The translations under genes were made by a program, and so were the position numbers. Positions 11,255 to 22,699 of a DNA stretch of 64,000 bases are shown in pieces. The notes beneath the pieces are model-generated. The model made no database searches and was not told the origin of the DNA. It saw only the letters and a list, made by a program, of their open reading frames with translations. Source of the stretch: Diphasiastrum complanatum (taxonomy: Eukaryota; Streptophyta; Lycopodiopsida; Lycopodiales; Lycopodiaceae); the NCBI GenBank assembly GCA_029204225.1, contig CM055108.1, positions 13,887,955 through 13,951,954 on the forward strand, written 5' to 3'. Each line of letters opens with the position of its first letter. Position 1 is the stretch's first letter.

Positions 11255-12053
11255 CTAAAGGTTGAAATGAGCTAAATCCTTGGTTTTCATTCAATTTGAT
11301 CACAATTTTTGATCTAAATCTTGTGTAGATTGGATCTTAGCATCTAGTATTGATTCTAGAACTCAAAGTGAGTCAAATACATTGGAGATTGGTGTTGTGT
11401 GACTTCATTTGCAGGTGTTTAGGTGTCTAAAACCAGAGGTAAAGTTGAATTCAATTCACATTACCAAGATAGCAAGTTTTGCTTGCTCCAAGCATTGATT
11501 TCTAAGCAAGTTTTGGAGGTGATTTCATAGAGGAGGCTTTCTAGCATTCAAGGAGAGGGAAGATCAGAGTTTTGGGGACTCTTCAAGGCTGATCTAAGGT
11601 GTAGTAGACACCTCCTAAAGTGATTTAGGTTCAGTCCAACCATTGCTTGACTTATGCACCAAATTAGATCAATTTTTCATCAATTTTGATCATTTTTTGC
11701 TTGTGATTGGATAGTAGATTGTGTTGCATCCTCATTAAGTTCCATTTAGATCTTTTACAAGTTATTTTGGAAGTATATTAGGTTGCTGAAATTCACTCTT
11801 GATCAGATCATTTGGAAGCTTTAATGTTCTTTATAGAAAGAGGGGCAATTCTACTAGTATTGTCTACTTCAATCAAGCAAGTGCATTGTTTCTAGTATTC
11901 TATGATTTGATTTTGTTAGAGATCATTCTTAGATCTTTATAGGAAGTCTATTACTAATCTTTTCAGGTCCCTAAGAAGTGGGATAAGGTAGACCTTCAAT
12001 CAAATCAATAGAAGTAACCTTCATTTGTGTCAAGTCCTTGATTAGGAGACTAG
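11255..12053 (+). other. Untranslated leader of the copia element
   Basis: About 800 bp lie between primer site and ATG 12054 with no long open frame. It contains several gatctaaatctt/gatcagat words, and packaging or dimerisation signals may lie here, but none can be recognised by eye. Confidence 0.6.
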
Positions 12054-15000
12054 ATGGCATCTATAAATGCATATCTTTTGGATACTAATGAAAGGCTCAA
12101 CAAAACTAACTATTCCATATGGAAAGTTAGAATGGAATCTATCATGATCATGCAAGATCTGATGGAAATTGTAAATGGTAAGGAGGGTGAACCTATTCAT
12201 CCTCAAGAAAAAGCCAAATACATCAAGAGGTGCAATGTTGCACTACATTGCATAAAAATGAATGTTGCAAATGAACTCTTAAGAGAGGTAGGAGATTGCA
12301 CTTCAGCTCAAGATGCTTGGGAGACTTTGCAAAAGGTCTATGAATCCAAGAACCAAACTAGAATGTTAGCTTTGAAGAATCAAATCTATAGAAGCTATCA
12401 AAAGAAAGGAGAGAGTGCACATACTTTTGTCCTAAGAGTAAAGGAATTGAACAAAGAGCTAGCCTTTATAGGTGACCCTATCAAGGATGAAGAGCTTGTT
12501 CAACTCATATTGAATGGACTAAGCTTTGAATTTGACAATTTGGTTCAGGGATATGCAATTATGGGTAAGCTACCCATACTTGAAGAACTCCAAGGCACAC
12601 TCATGGCCGAGGAATCAAGAAGGAGCCAAATGCAAGAGAGGATGGATAGGCTTTCCATCCAAGGTGGAGATGACCAAGCTCTCTTCACCAAAGGCAAAGG
12701 CAAGTCCAAAGGCAAAGGATCAACATTCAAGAAGTCTACAAAGCTTGAGGATCAAGAAGGACCCCCAAAGGCATCTCCATTAACCACCAAAGTCAAGAAG
12801 GACAAATCAAAGGTGAAGTGCTACTATTGTAGCAAGATGGGGCATTATGCCTCGGAATGCTTCAAGAGGAAGCAAGATCAAAGCCAAGCCAACATGAGCA
12901 AAGAGGAGGAGGAGGAGAGTTCACATGAGGACTCTCTCATGATGTCCATATTTTCTTCAACAAGCTTCAAAGGAGAAGATCCTTGGTGGATTGACTCGGG
13001 TGCTAGTTCACACATGACTAGTAAAAGGGAGTTTTTCTCTTCTCTCTTATCTTATGATGGACCTATAAAGTCTATCTATACAGCAAATGATGAAGCTTGT
13101 AAGATTGAAGGAGTTGGTAGCATTCCCCTTTGCTTAGGATCTTCCAAAAAGATCAACATAGAAGGTGTTTTGTACATTCCTACAATAACAAAGAATCTAC
13201 TAAGTGTTGGCCAAATGGTAGACAATGGTTTCAATGTTGATTTTGCTTCAAATGAATGTTTCATCAAGAAGAAGGGTAAAATAGTGGCTAAGGGCACTAG
13301 ACTTGGCAAACTTTATAAGCTGGATGCATTTGTGGATACTAATGTTGTCATGTTGGCCGAGAAGAGCAAGATATCTACCTTTACTTTATGGCACAAAAGA
13401 CTTGGACATGTCAACTCGGGTTCCATGGAGGCTATGATCAAGGAGGAGTATGCTTTAGGCCTACCAAGGTCTATTGGGAAGGAAGACAAGGTTTGTGAAG
13501 CTTGTGCCTTATCCAAGGCACATAAGAAGGTGTTTCCTAACTCCATCACAAAGTCATCTCATCCTCTTGAACTCATACACTCGGATGTGCACATTGCTAG
13601 CACCAAATCTAATGGAGGTTCATCCATGTTTTTAACCTTCATTGATGACTACTCAAGATATTGTTGGGTGTTATTACTTTCCTTCAAGTCTCAAGTATTT
13701 GATACTTTTGTGAAGTTCAAGTTGTTTGTGGAAAAGCATCATAATCATAGCATCAAGATTCTTAGAAGTGACAACGGTGGAGAATTCATCTCCAATGAGT
13801 TCGAGGCCTTTTGTGAGGAGGTAGGGATCAAGAAAGAGACTTCTTGTCCTTACACTCCTCAACAAAATGGAGTTGCTGAAAGAAGGAATAGAACATTATG
13901 TGAATGTTCTAAGGCTTTAAGATTAGATGCTTGTTTGCCCAAATCCTTTTGGGGTGAGTCTCTTGTATGTGCAAACTACTTGATGAATAGGGTGTCTTGC
14001 AAAGCAATTGAAGACAAAACTCCTTATGAGATGTTGTACGGAAAGAAACCCAATCTTAATCACTTGAAAGTTTTTGGGTGTATATGCTATGTGCATGTGC
14101 CATTGGAAACAAGAACCAAGGAGGATCCATCTTCCACAAGAGGGATCATGCTTGGATATGCAAGCTCAAGCAAGGGCTACAAAGTCTATCTCCCATCCTT
14201 AAACAAATTTGTTGTTTCAAGGGATGTCATCTTTGATGAACATCATATGCATATGCTTGAAGAAGACTCAAATGCTCCAACAATCAAGAAGAAGATGGCC
14301 GAGGAGCAAGATCTTGGTTTTGAGGAGGAGCCCATGGAGGAGCAAGCACCAAACCCACCTATCACACCAAGGAGATCTTCAAGGGAAAAAGTGGAGCCAT
14401 CAAGGCTCACATATCAAGGCAAAGGAAAGCAAGTTGAGGGTATCTCATCCACTTCTTATGCTTTATCTAGTTTTGAAGAACCGTCTAATGTTGAAGATGC
14501 ATTGAACTCCAAAGAATGGTATAAAGCTATGTTGGATGAGTATGATGCCTTGATTGAGAATGAAACTTGGTTGCTTGTTGAGAGACCTCAAAGGAATGTA
14601 ATAGGATGCAAGTGGGTCTTCAAGCTTAAGTTGAATGCAAATGGGAGTGTTAACAAACATAAAGCAAGATTAGTTTCAAAAGGTTATGCTCAAGAGAGAG
14701 GGATAGACTATGAGGAAACTTTTGCACCCGTGGCCAAGATGGTCACAATAAGACTAATCATTGCACTTGCATCACATTTTGGATGGATTCTATGTCAAAT
14801 GGATGTCTCTAATGCTTTCTTGAATGGTTTTTTGGAAGAGGATATCTATATGGAGCAGCCACAAGGGTTCATCAAGCATGGAATGGAGAACAAAGTATGC
14901 CATCTCCAAAGAAGCATCTATGGCTTGAAGCAAGCCTCGAGATCTTGGAATTCAAGACTACATTGCTATCTTATTTCACTTTCTTTTGTTCAAAGTGAAT

Positions 15001-16022
15001 ATGATCCTACTCTTTACATTAAGTTTGATGATGTTGGTATTGTACTTTTACTCATTTATGTAGATGACATCATCATTAGTGAAAATAGTGTTGATGGTAT
15101 TGAAAAAATCAAGATAGATCTATCCTTAGAGTTCAAGATGGTAGATCTAGGGTGTCTTCACTTCATCTTAGGCATAGAAGTACTTAGAGGGTCTGATTTT
15201 ATCTTTATAAGTCAAGTAAACTATGCTCAAAGTCTTTTGAAGAAGTTTAAGATGGAAGTATGCAAAAGTGTTGACACACCAATGGAGCAAGATGTAAAAG
15301 TGCCAAATGAAGATGATGAAAGATCCTTCATGGACATCACTTTGTTTAGGCAACTTATAGGTTCCTTAATGTGGATCACTATAACTAGACCAGATCTTAG
15401 CTTTAGTGTATGTAGGTTGAGCCAATCCATGCAAAAGCCATTGAATATCCATTGGAAAAAGGCTAAGAGGATTCTAAGATACATCTCGGGTACATTGGAT
15501 TTTGGGATTCTATATAGAGGAGATGTGATTAACCTTCATGCATTTCGTGATTCAGATTTTGCAGGGGACAAGAGGGATAGGAAATCAACAAGTGCCTATT
15601 CAACTTTCATAGGAGAAGGTGTGGTTTCATGGCTTTCAAAAAAGCAAGAAACTATATCTCTATCTTCAACCGAGGCCGAGTACAAAGCTTTGACAACCAC
15701 TACAAAGGAGGTACTTTGGATCAAGAGATTATTGGTGGAACTAAAGATCATGGATTCAGAGGAGGCACCAATCATCTACAATGACAATATATCAGCCCAA
15801 CACCTTGCATCTAACCCAATCTTCCATGCAAGATCTAAGCACATTGAGATATGCCATCACTTTGTGGGAGAAATGGTGCAAGCCAAGGAGATTGCTTTGG
15901 AGCATGTTCCAAGCAATGAATGTGTAGCTGATATACTTACTAAACCACTTCAAAAGAAACCTTTTATGAAGTTCAGATCATCACTTGGAGTGATTAGTAA
16001 AGCAATGATTGAACCAAGCTAG
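12054..16022 (+). CDS. Ty1/copia Gag-Pol polyprotein, intact (1,322 aa)
   Basis: It encodes all proteins needed for cytoplasmic reverse transcription and nuclear integration of the element. In order: gag (DUF4219/UBN2-like, about 10-200), CCHC zinc knuckle C256-x2-C-x4-H-x4-C269, aspartic protease with D314-S-G, GAG-pre-integrase and HHCC zinc site (H447, H452, C481, C484), integrase DDE with D511, D573 and E609 (D-x35-E spacing correct), RT with the YVDD loop at 1002-1005, and RNase H with D1166/D1168 plus the SLSSTEAEY motif. There are no stops or frameshifts across 3,969 bp. Gag and Pol share one frame, as in most plant copia elements. The first ATG after the leader is used. With near-identical LTRs the element is likely competent, or was until recently; the sequence does not show expression. 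Confidence 0.95.
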   Translation: MASINAYLLDTNERLNKTNYSIWKVRMESIMIMQDLMEIVNGKEGEPIHPQEKAKYIKRCNVALHCIKMNVANELLREVGDCTSAQDAWETLQKVYESKNQTRMLALKNQIYRSYQKKGESAHTFVLRVKELNKELAFIGDPIKDEELVQLILNGLSFEFDNLVQGYAIMGKLPILEELQGTLMAEESRRSQMQERMDRLSIQGGDDQALFTKGKGKSKGKGSTFKKSTKLEDQEGPPKASPLTTKVKKDKSKVKCYYCSKMGHYASECFKRKQDQSQANMSKEEEEESSHEDSLMMSIFSSTSFKGEDPWWIDSGASSHMTSKREFFSSLLSYDGPIKSIYTANDEACKIEGVGSIPLCLGSSKKINIEGVLYIPTITKNLLSVGQMVDNGFNVDFASNECFIKKKGKIVAKGTRLGKLYKLDAFVDTNVVMLAEKSKISTFTLWHKRLGHVNSGSMEAMIKEEYALGLPRSIGKEDKVCEACALSKAHKKVFPNSITKSSHPLELIHSDVHIASTKSNGGSSMFLTFIDDYSRYCWVLLLSFKSQVFDTFVKFKLFVEKHHNHSIKILRSDNGGEFISNEFEAFCEEVGIKKETSCPYTPQQNGVAERRNRTLCECSKALRLDACLPKSFWGESLVCANYLMNRVSCKAIEDKTPYEMLYGKKPNLNHLKVFGCICYVHVPLETRTKEDPSSTRGIMLGYASSSKGYKVYLPSLNKFVVSRDVIFDEHHMHMLEEDSNAPTIKKKMAEEQDLGFEEEPMEEQAPNPPITPRRSSREKVEPSRLTYQGKGKQVEGISSTSYALSSFEEPSNVEDALNSKEWYKAMLDEYDALIENETWLLVERPQRNVIGCKWVFKLKLNANGSVNKHKARLVSKGYAQERGIDYEETFAPVAKMVTIRLIIALASHFGWILCQMDVSNAFLNGFLEEDIYMEQPQGFIKHGMENKVCHLQRSIYGLKQASRSWNSRLHCYLISLSFVQSEYDPTLYIKFDDVGIVLLLIYVDDIIISENSVDGIEKIKIDLSLEFKMVDLGCLHFILGIEVLRGSDFIFISQVNYAQSLLKKFKMEVCKSVDTPMEQDVKVPNEDDERSFMDITLFRQLIGSLMWITITRPDLSFSVCRLSQSMQKPLNIHWKKAKRILRYISGTLDFGILYRGDVINLHAFRDSDFAGDKRDRKSTSAYSTFIGEGVVSWLSKKQETISLSSTEAEYKALTTTTKEVLWIKRLLVELKIMDSEEAPIIYNDNISAQHLASNPIFHARSKHIEICHHFVGEMVQAKEIALEHVPSNECVADILTKPLQKKPFMKFRSSLGVISKAMIEPS

Positions 16023-16025
16023 ATA

Positions 16026-16036
16026 GTGAGGAGGAG
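16026..16036 (+). other. Polypurine tract
   Basis: gtgaggaggag lies directly against the TG of the right LTR, the expected primer for plus-strand DNA synthesis. Confidence 0.85.
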
Positions 16037-16712
16037 TGTTAAAAATTCACAATTCTAGCTTGACTAGTTTTGGTCATATGACTTGTAAATAGTTAGATGG
16101 TCATGATGTGGCTTGTCACACGTGCCAAATAGCATAGGATTCCATTCATAAGGATGTTCTCAAGTAGACCTAAGTGTTAGAACCTTTGGAATGAGTCCAA
16201 ATTATGCTTAGATACAAGGGAGAAAAAATAGGAGCTATTTTTGGTAATTTTTGCATTGTTGAGGGATCTCCAAGATTCCAACCCTAACTTGGTAGGGATG
16301 AAAGATCCACCAAAATTAACATTAGGGATAGGTTTAGGGTTACTCATACCTGCCCAAAATCGTGATGGATCATGTATATATAGGTGATGATATCTCACCA
16401 AAATCAATCAAGCAATTTCATGTTTTTTCTCTCATAATGGTGCAATTGCTCTCTATGTTCATAATTGTTTGAGTACTTGTGATTACTAATGATTATAGGA
16501 TTGAATGTAGGTCTGGTGTACAGTACTCAGACTGTGGGAGGCCGTACTTTCACACGTGTGAAGCCTTCTTCAAGGATTTGGGCCATTTAGTGAGGTTCAA
16601 GCATAGATTTTTGATGGATTTTGATGGTTCAACTTGTGCTAATCTTATGAAATCATAATCTATTGTTTCCCTCATCATTTCAAGTGTTTTAGGATTTGCT
16701 GTAATTTTTACA
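16037..16712 (+). repeat. Right LTR of the young copia element
   Basis: It begins TGTTAAAAATTCAC 15 bp after the polyprotein stop and ends TTTTTACA. Compared with the left LTR I see one a/c change (in ctttcacacgtgtg), a 6-bp deletion, and one t/c change near the end. It is followed by gaag. Confidence 0.95.
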
Positions 16713-16906
16713 GAAGAGATTAGAAGTGGTGTGTGTGTGGTATTACTGATAAATGGATTCAATGTAAAGTCTAGTTCTGAGATAGATGGAAAGAGCAGTA
16801 TGATATCGCGAGTTTCTCAGGCGTCAAAGACAGCCATCGTCTGATCAGAAACTGAGGAGTCGTAGACGTCAGTGTTCTGATCAAAGTGAGTAAACAAGCA
16901 CAATCA

Positions 16907-18002
16907 AACAGCAATAGAGTGCATTCAATCACAATAAACATTCATCTACGTTATACACAGATAGAAAAACGTATTGTTGTTATTTTACACTGAAGCACAA
17001 CAATGGCAGTTACGACTGGAATGATGGCGTAACTGGGAGGCTCAAGTAATACGTCTCATGGACGGAGCGTCTCTCACATAATCTATGTTGGGATGATCTA
17101 CTTATAGATTGTATCCATGTATTTAGTACATTCAATGTTTGTCACCTAATTGGGTAAGCCGTTGTACTTAGAAGTATATGGCTTTTGTGACAATTGTACA
17201 TAGTGTATATTGTCAATCCGTAGGAAATATTGACATGGACGAGGACGTCGCAAATTCTCTCACCGCATTTTACGTGAAGTAGTTTTCTCTCACTTCGCAA
17301 ATTTCGGGAAGTGGCTGAGACCATCCTTCGTTCAAAATAGACGACCTTCGCTTTTTCTCTCTCTTCAGGTTTTTGCAAAAAAGCCGAAGGTGTCCTAAAA
17401 TAGTTCAACTGTTGAAAGTAGATGACCTTCGGCATTTTCTCTCTCTTCGGGAAAAGCGAAAGGTGCCTTCAAAAAGACGAAGGTGCCCTTAAAAAGAAGA
17501 AGGTGTCTTGAAAACAGTTTTACTTATGAAAATAGGTGACCTTCGGAAAATTTCTCTCTCCACATTTTTTGAAAAAATGTAAAAAAGACGAAGGTGTTAA
17601 AAATAGTTAAACTTTTGAACTGCACAAGTTAAACTTTTGAACTGTCGCAAAATTGTTGAACTATGCTAGTTTCGCATTTCGGAGAAATGCAAAAAAGACG
17701 ACTCTATGGCAAACATAGTTCATTTCTGTAGACTGTCGCGACACTTAGAGTATTTTTGCAAATTGTCACGAAAGTAATGTAAATCTGCAAACTTGTTGCA
17801 AATGCAAGTTTGTGGAAGTTTTTGAAGATGGCCAAGTCTTCAATGACTTCAAGTTATTAAACTTAACATCTGAACTTGAATTCATGACAGGAGTGGTGAC
17901 CCTTTCTTGAGATCAGCCGGAAGCCCGTTGTAGATGTCTTCAAGTAAATTGGTTGTCTAAGTTTGTGATTCCAAGGAGACAACTGTGGGCTTATTTCCAA
18001 CA
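16907..18002 (-). repeat. 3' LTR (and low-side flank) of degenerate minus copia D1
   Basis: On the minus strand the LTR starts TGTTGGAAATAAGCCC at 18002, directly after a purine tract (CCTTAAGGGGGAC, 18003-18015). Its lower part (16907-17405) is repeated at 19240-19738. The region has repeated 'cgaaggtgcc...aaaaag' words. The lower border is not certain. Confidence 0.7.
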
Positions 18003-18015
18003 GTCCCCCTTAAGG

Positions 18016-19240
18016 TCACAGTTGGTGCCTTGGTATCTTCGTCAGGTTCAACACGTTGAAGGACTTCTGATGCCTGATCCTGAGAAGCGCTTTGGTGAAG
18101 ATGTCTGCGACCATTTCTGTTGTGGAGCAGTATTGAAGGATCACTTGCCCTGGGAAAACTTTCTCTCGAATGAAATGATACTGGATTTCTATGTGCCTGA
18201 ATTTGCCATGAAATCTGGGATTCAGCGATAGTGAAATACAATTCAAGTTGTCACATAGAATGGTAGTAGCATTGAACTGGTTTGAAGCAATTCTGACGCT
18301 TGGATGCTGGGTTAACAACTTGGGGTGGTCGCATTTGTGTTGAAAAAGCAAAGTGATGCAAGTTGTGAAGTAATAACCTGATCCACACAGCTTCTTTTGA
18401 AGCTTGACATGCTGCAATGTACTCTGCCTCGGTCGAAGAAAGCACAACTGATTTCTGCTTCCTTGAGTTCCAAGAAATCGGTCCCCTTGCCAGATAGAAA
18501 CAGAACCTGAAGGTAGATTTTATGGTAGAGACTGTTCCTCCCCAATCTGAGTCGGAGAAGCCTCGCAGGACGAGTGGGTCGATGGCATTTCCATCATAAC
18601 ATAAAATGTGATCTAAACTTCCTTGAATATATCTCATCACTCTCTTTAATGCTTTCCAATGAGATATCCTAGGATTAGACATGAATTGACTTAACATGCT
18701 AACAATGTATGCTAAATCTGGTCTTATACACAACATTGCATATATCAAAGATCCTATTAGTGGATGATAAGGGTACTTCGTTATGTCGAGTACTTCACAA
18801 TCAGAATCAGCACTAGTGGGTTTAGTCAGATATGTCTGCTGGCTAAGATAAGTCTTCTTCTGTAGCCTATTTCTAATAATGTGAATTCCTAGCAAAGAAT
18901 GGACAGCTCCTAAGTCAGTCATGTCAAATTTATTTGACAAATCACTCTTAGTAGTGTGCAAAAAGAGAAGTGTCGTTAGACAAAATAAATGCATCATTTA
19001 CATAAAGAGCTATGGGAACTGAATTGGTGCATATATGCTTCGAATAAATATTACAGTCAATTGAATTGTTTGCAAATCCCAATTGAATGAGATAAGATTT
19101 GATTATATCGAACCATGCTCTTGCGGCCTATTTTAGACCGTAGATTGCTTTGTGCAGCTTGCACACTTTGTGCCCTTGGCCTTTGACTTTGAATCCTTCC
19201 GGTTGGAAGGTATACAGCTCCTCTTCGACGTTGTCATCAA
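18016..19240 (-). pseudogene. D1 copia RT/RNase H relic
   Basis: Read on minus from 19240, it holds the RT C-terminal half (EELYTFQPEGF, KLHKAIYGLK then a stop, a degraded YVND site where YVDD is expected), then an open 248-codon stretch (18251-18997) with LLGIHI, GSLIYAMLCIRPDL, SDSDWGG and SSTEAEYIAACQA of RNase H. After a frameshift, 18016-18447 supplies the end (DN.., KF..IEIQYHF, VADIFTKAL). Several stops and at least one frameshift make it non-functional. RT upstream of 19240 is missing and replaced by LTR sequence. Confidence 0.9.
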
Positions 19241-19738
19241 CGATAGAGTGCATTCAATCACAATAAGCATTCATCTATGTTATACACAAATAGAAAAGCG
19301 TATTGCTGCTATTTTACACTGAAGCACAACAATGGCAGTTACAACCAAAATGACGGTGTAATTGGGAGGCTCAAGTAATATGTCTCATGGACAGAGCGTC
19401 TTTCACATAATCTGTGCTGGGATGATCTAGTAATAGATTGCATCCATGTATTAAGTACATTAAATGTTTGTCACCTAATTGGGTAAGTCGTTGTACTTGG
19501 AAGTATATGGCTTTTGTGACAACTGTACATAGTGTATATTATCAATCCATAGGGAATATTGAAATGGACGAGGACGTCGCAAATTCTCTCTCTTTGCATT
19601 TTACGTGAAGTGGTTTTCTGTCACTTCACAAATTTCGGGAAGTGGCTGAGAATTTCCTTCGTTCAAAATAGACGACCTTCGCTTTTGCTCTCTCTTCGGG
19701 TTTTTGCAAAAAAGTCAAAGGTGCCCTAAAACAGTTGA
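19240..19738 (-). repeat. Second copy of D1 LTR sequence, displaced into RT
   Basis: It matches 16907-17405 from atagagtgcattcaatcac through the 'cttcgggtttttgcaaaaaag' block. On its low side it joins RT coding sequence with no primer site, so it is not a normal 5' LTR. A deletion or ectopic recombination is the simplest explanation. Confidence 0.8.
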
Positions 19739-19740
19739 AT

Positions 19741-20661
19741 TTTGAGAAACTCCTCTTCAGAAGGTAGATCATCTTCTTTATTGCACATTTTTTCCACGGC
19801 CATTTTTAAGCAATATTTCCCTGAGTAAAGCTCATCATTATGTACATCCAGGGAGAAGATCATCAGCATCAAAATCAATTATACTAAAAATTCATCAAGC
19901 TCTTTGCTCAAAATGCAAAGAGTCTCAGCTTCAATGAAATAAAAAGGATCCGATATATCCGATAATGTCAAAAAAGAATTATTATCTATATTATAAGTAG
20001 GCAATGTAATAAGACATTTATCAGAAGGAGAAAGGGTGTTGGGAGTTCTAGGGCCAATAAACGATGCCTTGTTTTGTGCAGGATCAAAATCTGTACAGTC
20101 ATCTAAACTAACACTCGTATCAATAAAAAAAAGTATCTATATCTACAATCTTCGACTTTTTAGACTTTGTACCATTGGAAGAAGCAGCTTTAGAAGTGGA
20201 AGGGCCAGCTTCTGAATTGTCAGAAATATTTAACAAAAGAAAAAAACAAATACAGACTGAAAATCAACAAATTTACAATTTTTATTGTGAATTGGGCACT
20301 CATCTACAGACCTGAAATCATTATATAACTTGGTGAACATTTTGTCAAGCTTAGCTTTATAGCTATGCTTGTCGAGTGCCACCAGGTCCTGATAATGAAA
20401 TATGCCCATATTCTGAGATCTGAATAAGGGAATACTGATCAGAGACTTAAATTTGAGATGAATCTCAAAAAATGCTTCCACACTAGGACCCTCAGTAATA
20501 GAAAGAAGAATAAAAAGAAAAGGAGAAAAAAGAGATTTGAAATACTCTAAATTATTACTTATACCAAATTCATGAAAAAAAAAAAGCAAACTACAATCGA
20601 AATTAGACATTTTGAACAAAAAATACAGATGTAAAATTCCCAATATCGCTCTCAGGCGCAA
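19741..20661 (-). pseudogene. Unidentified coding relic
   Basis: The minus strand is open from ATG 20661 to about 20230 (143 codons: aromatic-rich N-terminal half, then HYQDLVALDKHSYKAKLDKM and NDFRSVDECP). It continues after frame breaks as a Ser/Lys-rich linker (SEAGPSTSKAASSNGTKSKK, about 20160-20225) and a further ~145 codons (about 20120-19745; one stop) with IGPRTPNTLSPSD and an acidic C-terminus. Amino-acid use is protein-like, and the linker resembles that of a structural or gag-type protein. I do not recognise the family. It could be gag of an unfamiliar retroelement or another captured gene. Confidence 0.4.
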
Positions 20662-21280
20662 AATGCAGGTTAGAAAAGAACCTCAAGACAATGTGTGCTA
20701 AAAAGAGATATAAGAACACAAGGTATCGGATCCGAGCGCGTGTTCAAAGATCAGAAAAAAAAAATGTAAGACGCGCTTGAATGCGATATCAGACCAAGCA
20801 GTATCAGTTCCAGGTGCAAGTAAGTCAACGGAGCGTAAACAGTGGAAAGGGCACGCTTGAAATCGATATCCGAATAAGAAATCAAAAATTTGTGTGAAAA
20901 TCTACGCCAAAAATGGCCTATTTATAAAAGAAATTTGCACGTTGGAGGAGCTCCAAAAGGACACGTGTCGATGCATGATTAGTCATTAATATTCCATCGT
21001 ACAAACAATGATTGATCTGACATCTATCACGCGCAGAATGACATGTGTCCAAATCTTATTCATGCACGTGTCCCGACCCACGTGGCCTCATAATTGAGTC
21101 ATCATTATCAATACGGACAATCCGTTGTGAGAAATTGGCAAAAATCTAGCTTGGTATTTTTTATGATAGAAGTTTGTAAGTGAATCTCACATGTGTGGAG
21201 GATGTTCCCACGTGTGGAGAATCGTAAAGTAAATCAAAATGTTTGATATAGGGGTCTCATAGAATTTTATAGTCAAGCAT

Positions 21281-22102
21281 TTAGGTGTAGGATGTTGATA
21301 GGGTCAAATTTGGCATAGATGGCAAATTATCCATTTCCACTTGTAATGCCACTATTGAGCCAAAATAGAGTAGGAGGCCAAACTTGTTCCAATTAGAGTG
21401 TAGACAAGTGTAATGCTTTTGTTTGATGAATTTTAAGAGGTTTTTGCTCCTCCCTTTATGCTTGTCCTTGACAAAGAGAGCTTTGTCACTTCCAATATGG
21501 TCAAGTTTGTTCATCCTTGAAAGTTTGTAACTCTGCCTTGCTTCTTCAGAAATGAGAATTCCTTGAAGAGTCTCCAAATTGGGCAACTCCTCCTTTATGG
21601 CAAAGGATTGAACAAGATTATCATAGTCTGTTTTTAAGCCATTAAGAATGACTTGTACTAGCTCATCTTGATTGACTGTGACACCAACACAAGAAAGTTC
21701 CCTATGAAGATCATTTACTCTCAGAACATAATTTGATGCACTCTCCTCACTTCTTTGAAAACTTTGAAAAATCTAATTTCTAAGAGTAAGTATTCTAGAA
21801 GTGTTCTTAGCTTCATAGATTGAGTTAAGTGCATCCCAAGCTTCTTTAGCAGTGGTGCAAGATCCTATTTCTCTTAGAATCTCATTAGAGACATTCATTT
21901 TAATGAAGTGTAGAGCCATTCTAGTTCTCTTCCTATACTTTGGTATTTCAAGTTGTGCTTGAGGCTCCTCCTCAATACCAAGTACTATGTCCATAACATC
22001 GTGGAGTATAAGAATAGACTCCATTCTTACCTTCCATATTGAATCATTGGAGGTACTTAGTCTTTCACTTGCTTCTAGGAGATATCCTCCCACATATGCC
22101 AT
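21281..22102 (-). pseudogene. copia gag relic related to the young element
   Basis: The minus strand from ATG 22102 reads YLLEASERLSTSNDSIWKV, then MALHFIKMNVSNEIL and TAKEAWDALNSIYEAKN. After a stop near 21773 it continues with ELVQVILNGL and LPNLETLQGILISEE. It parallels the gag of the intact element at 12054 region by region, so it is the same lineage but older. It ends before the zinc knuckle; protease, integrase and RT are absent nearby. Confidence 0.85.
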
Positions 22103-22156
22103 TATTGTGAAGACTATTCTTGTTATTGGACAATTATATGTTTGAGCCTGTTCCAA

Positions 22157-22699
22157 ACAATCTTGATGTTGCTACTCTCTTTCACTATAGGAATTTCCAA
22201 GAGTGTATTAGCAATCCTATGTGAAAAACTTGCAATTGTATTTGAGATAGATCTCAAATATTCCACAAACAAGATAATCTAGATCAGTCTCTCAAAATGG
22301 ATTGAGAATTATAGACAAGTTTTGATTCTACTTTTGGCACATGTTAGATGCTACAAAAGAAAACATTAATGATTCAAAAGAGACTCAAAAGTGTTCAATA
22401 ACTTCAAACTTTGTCTTGATCTTCAGTTTCTTGTGTTGAATGCTCAAAACAATGGACTGTGAATCAAGCTAAATTGGATCAAATCAAAAAATGGTCACTC
22501 GGATTTTGGACTTCTCCCTACTCTCTTGAAGAGCTTATAACTCTTGATAGACACATCAGATTGATTTGAGATCAATTTTAATGAAAAGTAAACTTTATAA
22601 GCTTTCCATCAAGCTATAACATCAATATCTTTGGACCAATTAGAGGAAGGATAGAGAAGCTGTTAGTGAAACACATCCAATTCCAACAATCCTAAGAAA
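22157..22699. other. Unassigned junction between gag relic and gypsy element
   Basis: No open frame of note. No LTR border or primer site was found on either strand. Confidence 0.4.

Larger units (their letters stand above)
10557..16716 (+). mobile_element. Complete young Ty1/copia LTR retrotransposon
   Basis: The element itself is 10561-16712 (6,152 bp). It has TG...CA LTRs of 682 and 676 bp, a tRNA-iMet primer site directly after the left LTR, a gaggaggag polypurine tract before the right LTR, and one intact gag-pol frame. The LTRs differ by eye in two substitutions and one 6-bp indel, so insertion was recent. gaag flanks both sides (10557-10560 and 16713-16716), a 4-bp match that fits a target-site duplication, although 5 bp is more usual. 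It landed about 107 bp downstream of the gene relic at 9562-10453. Confidence 0.95.

Noticed and set aside
17142-17435. 97-codon minus ORF with Glu/Arg-rich content
   Set aside because: Lies wholly within D1 LTR sequence and is broken in the second copy at 19240-19738.
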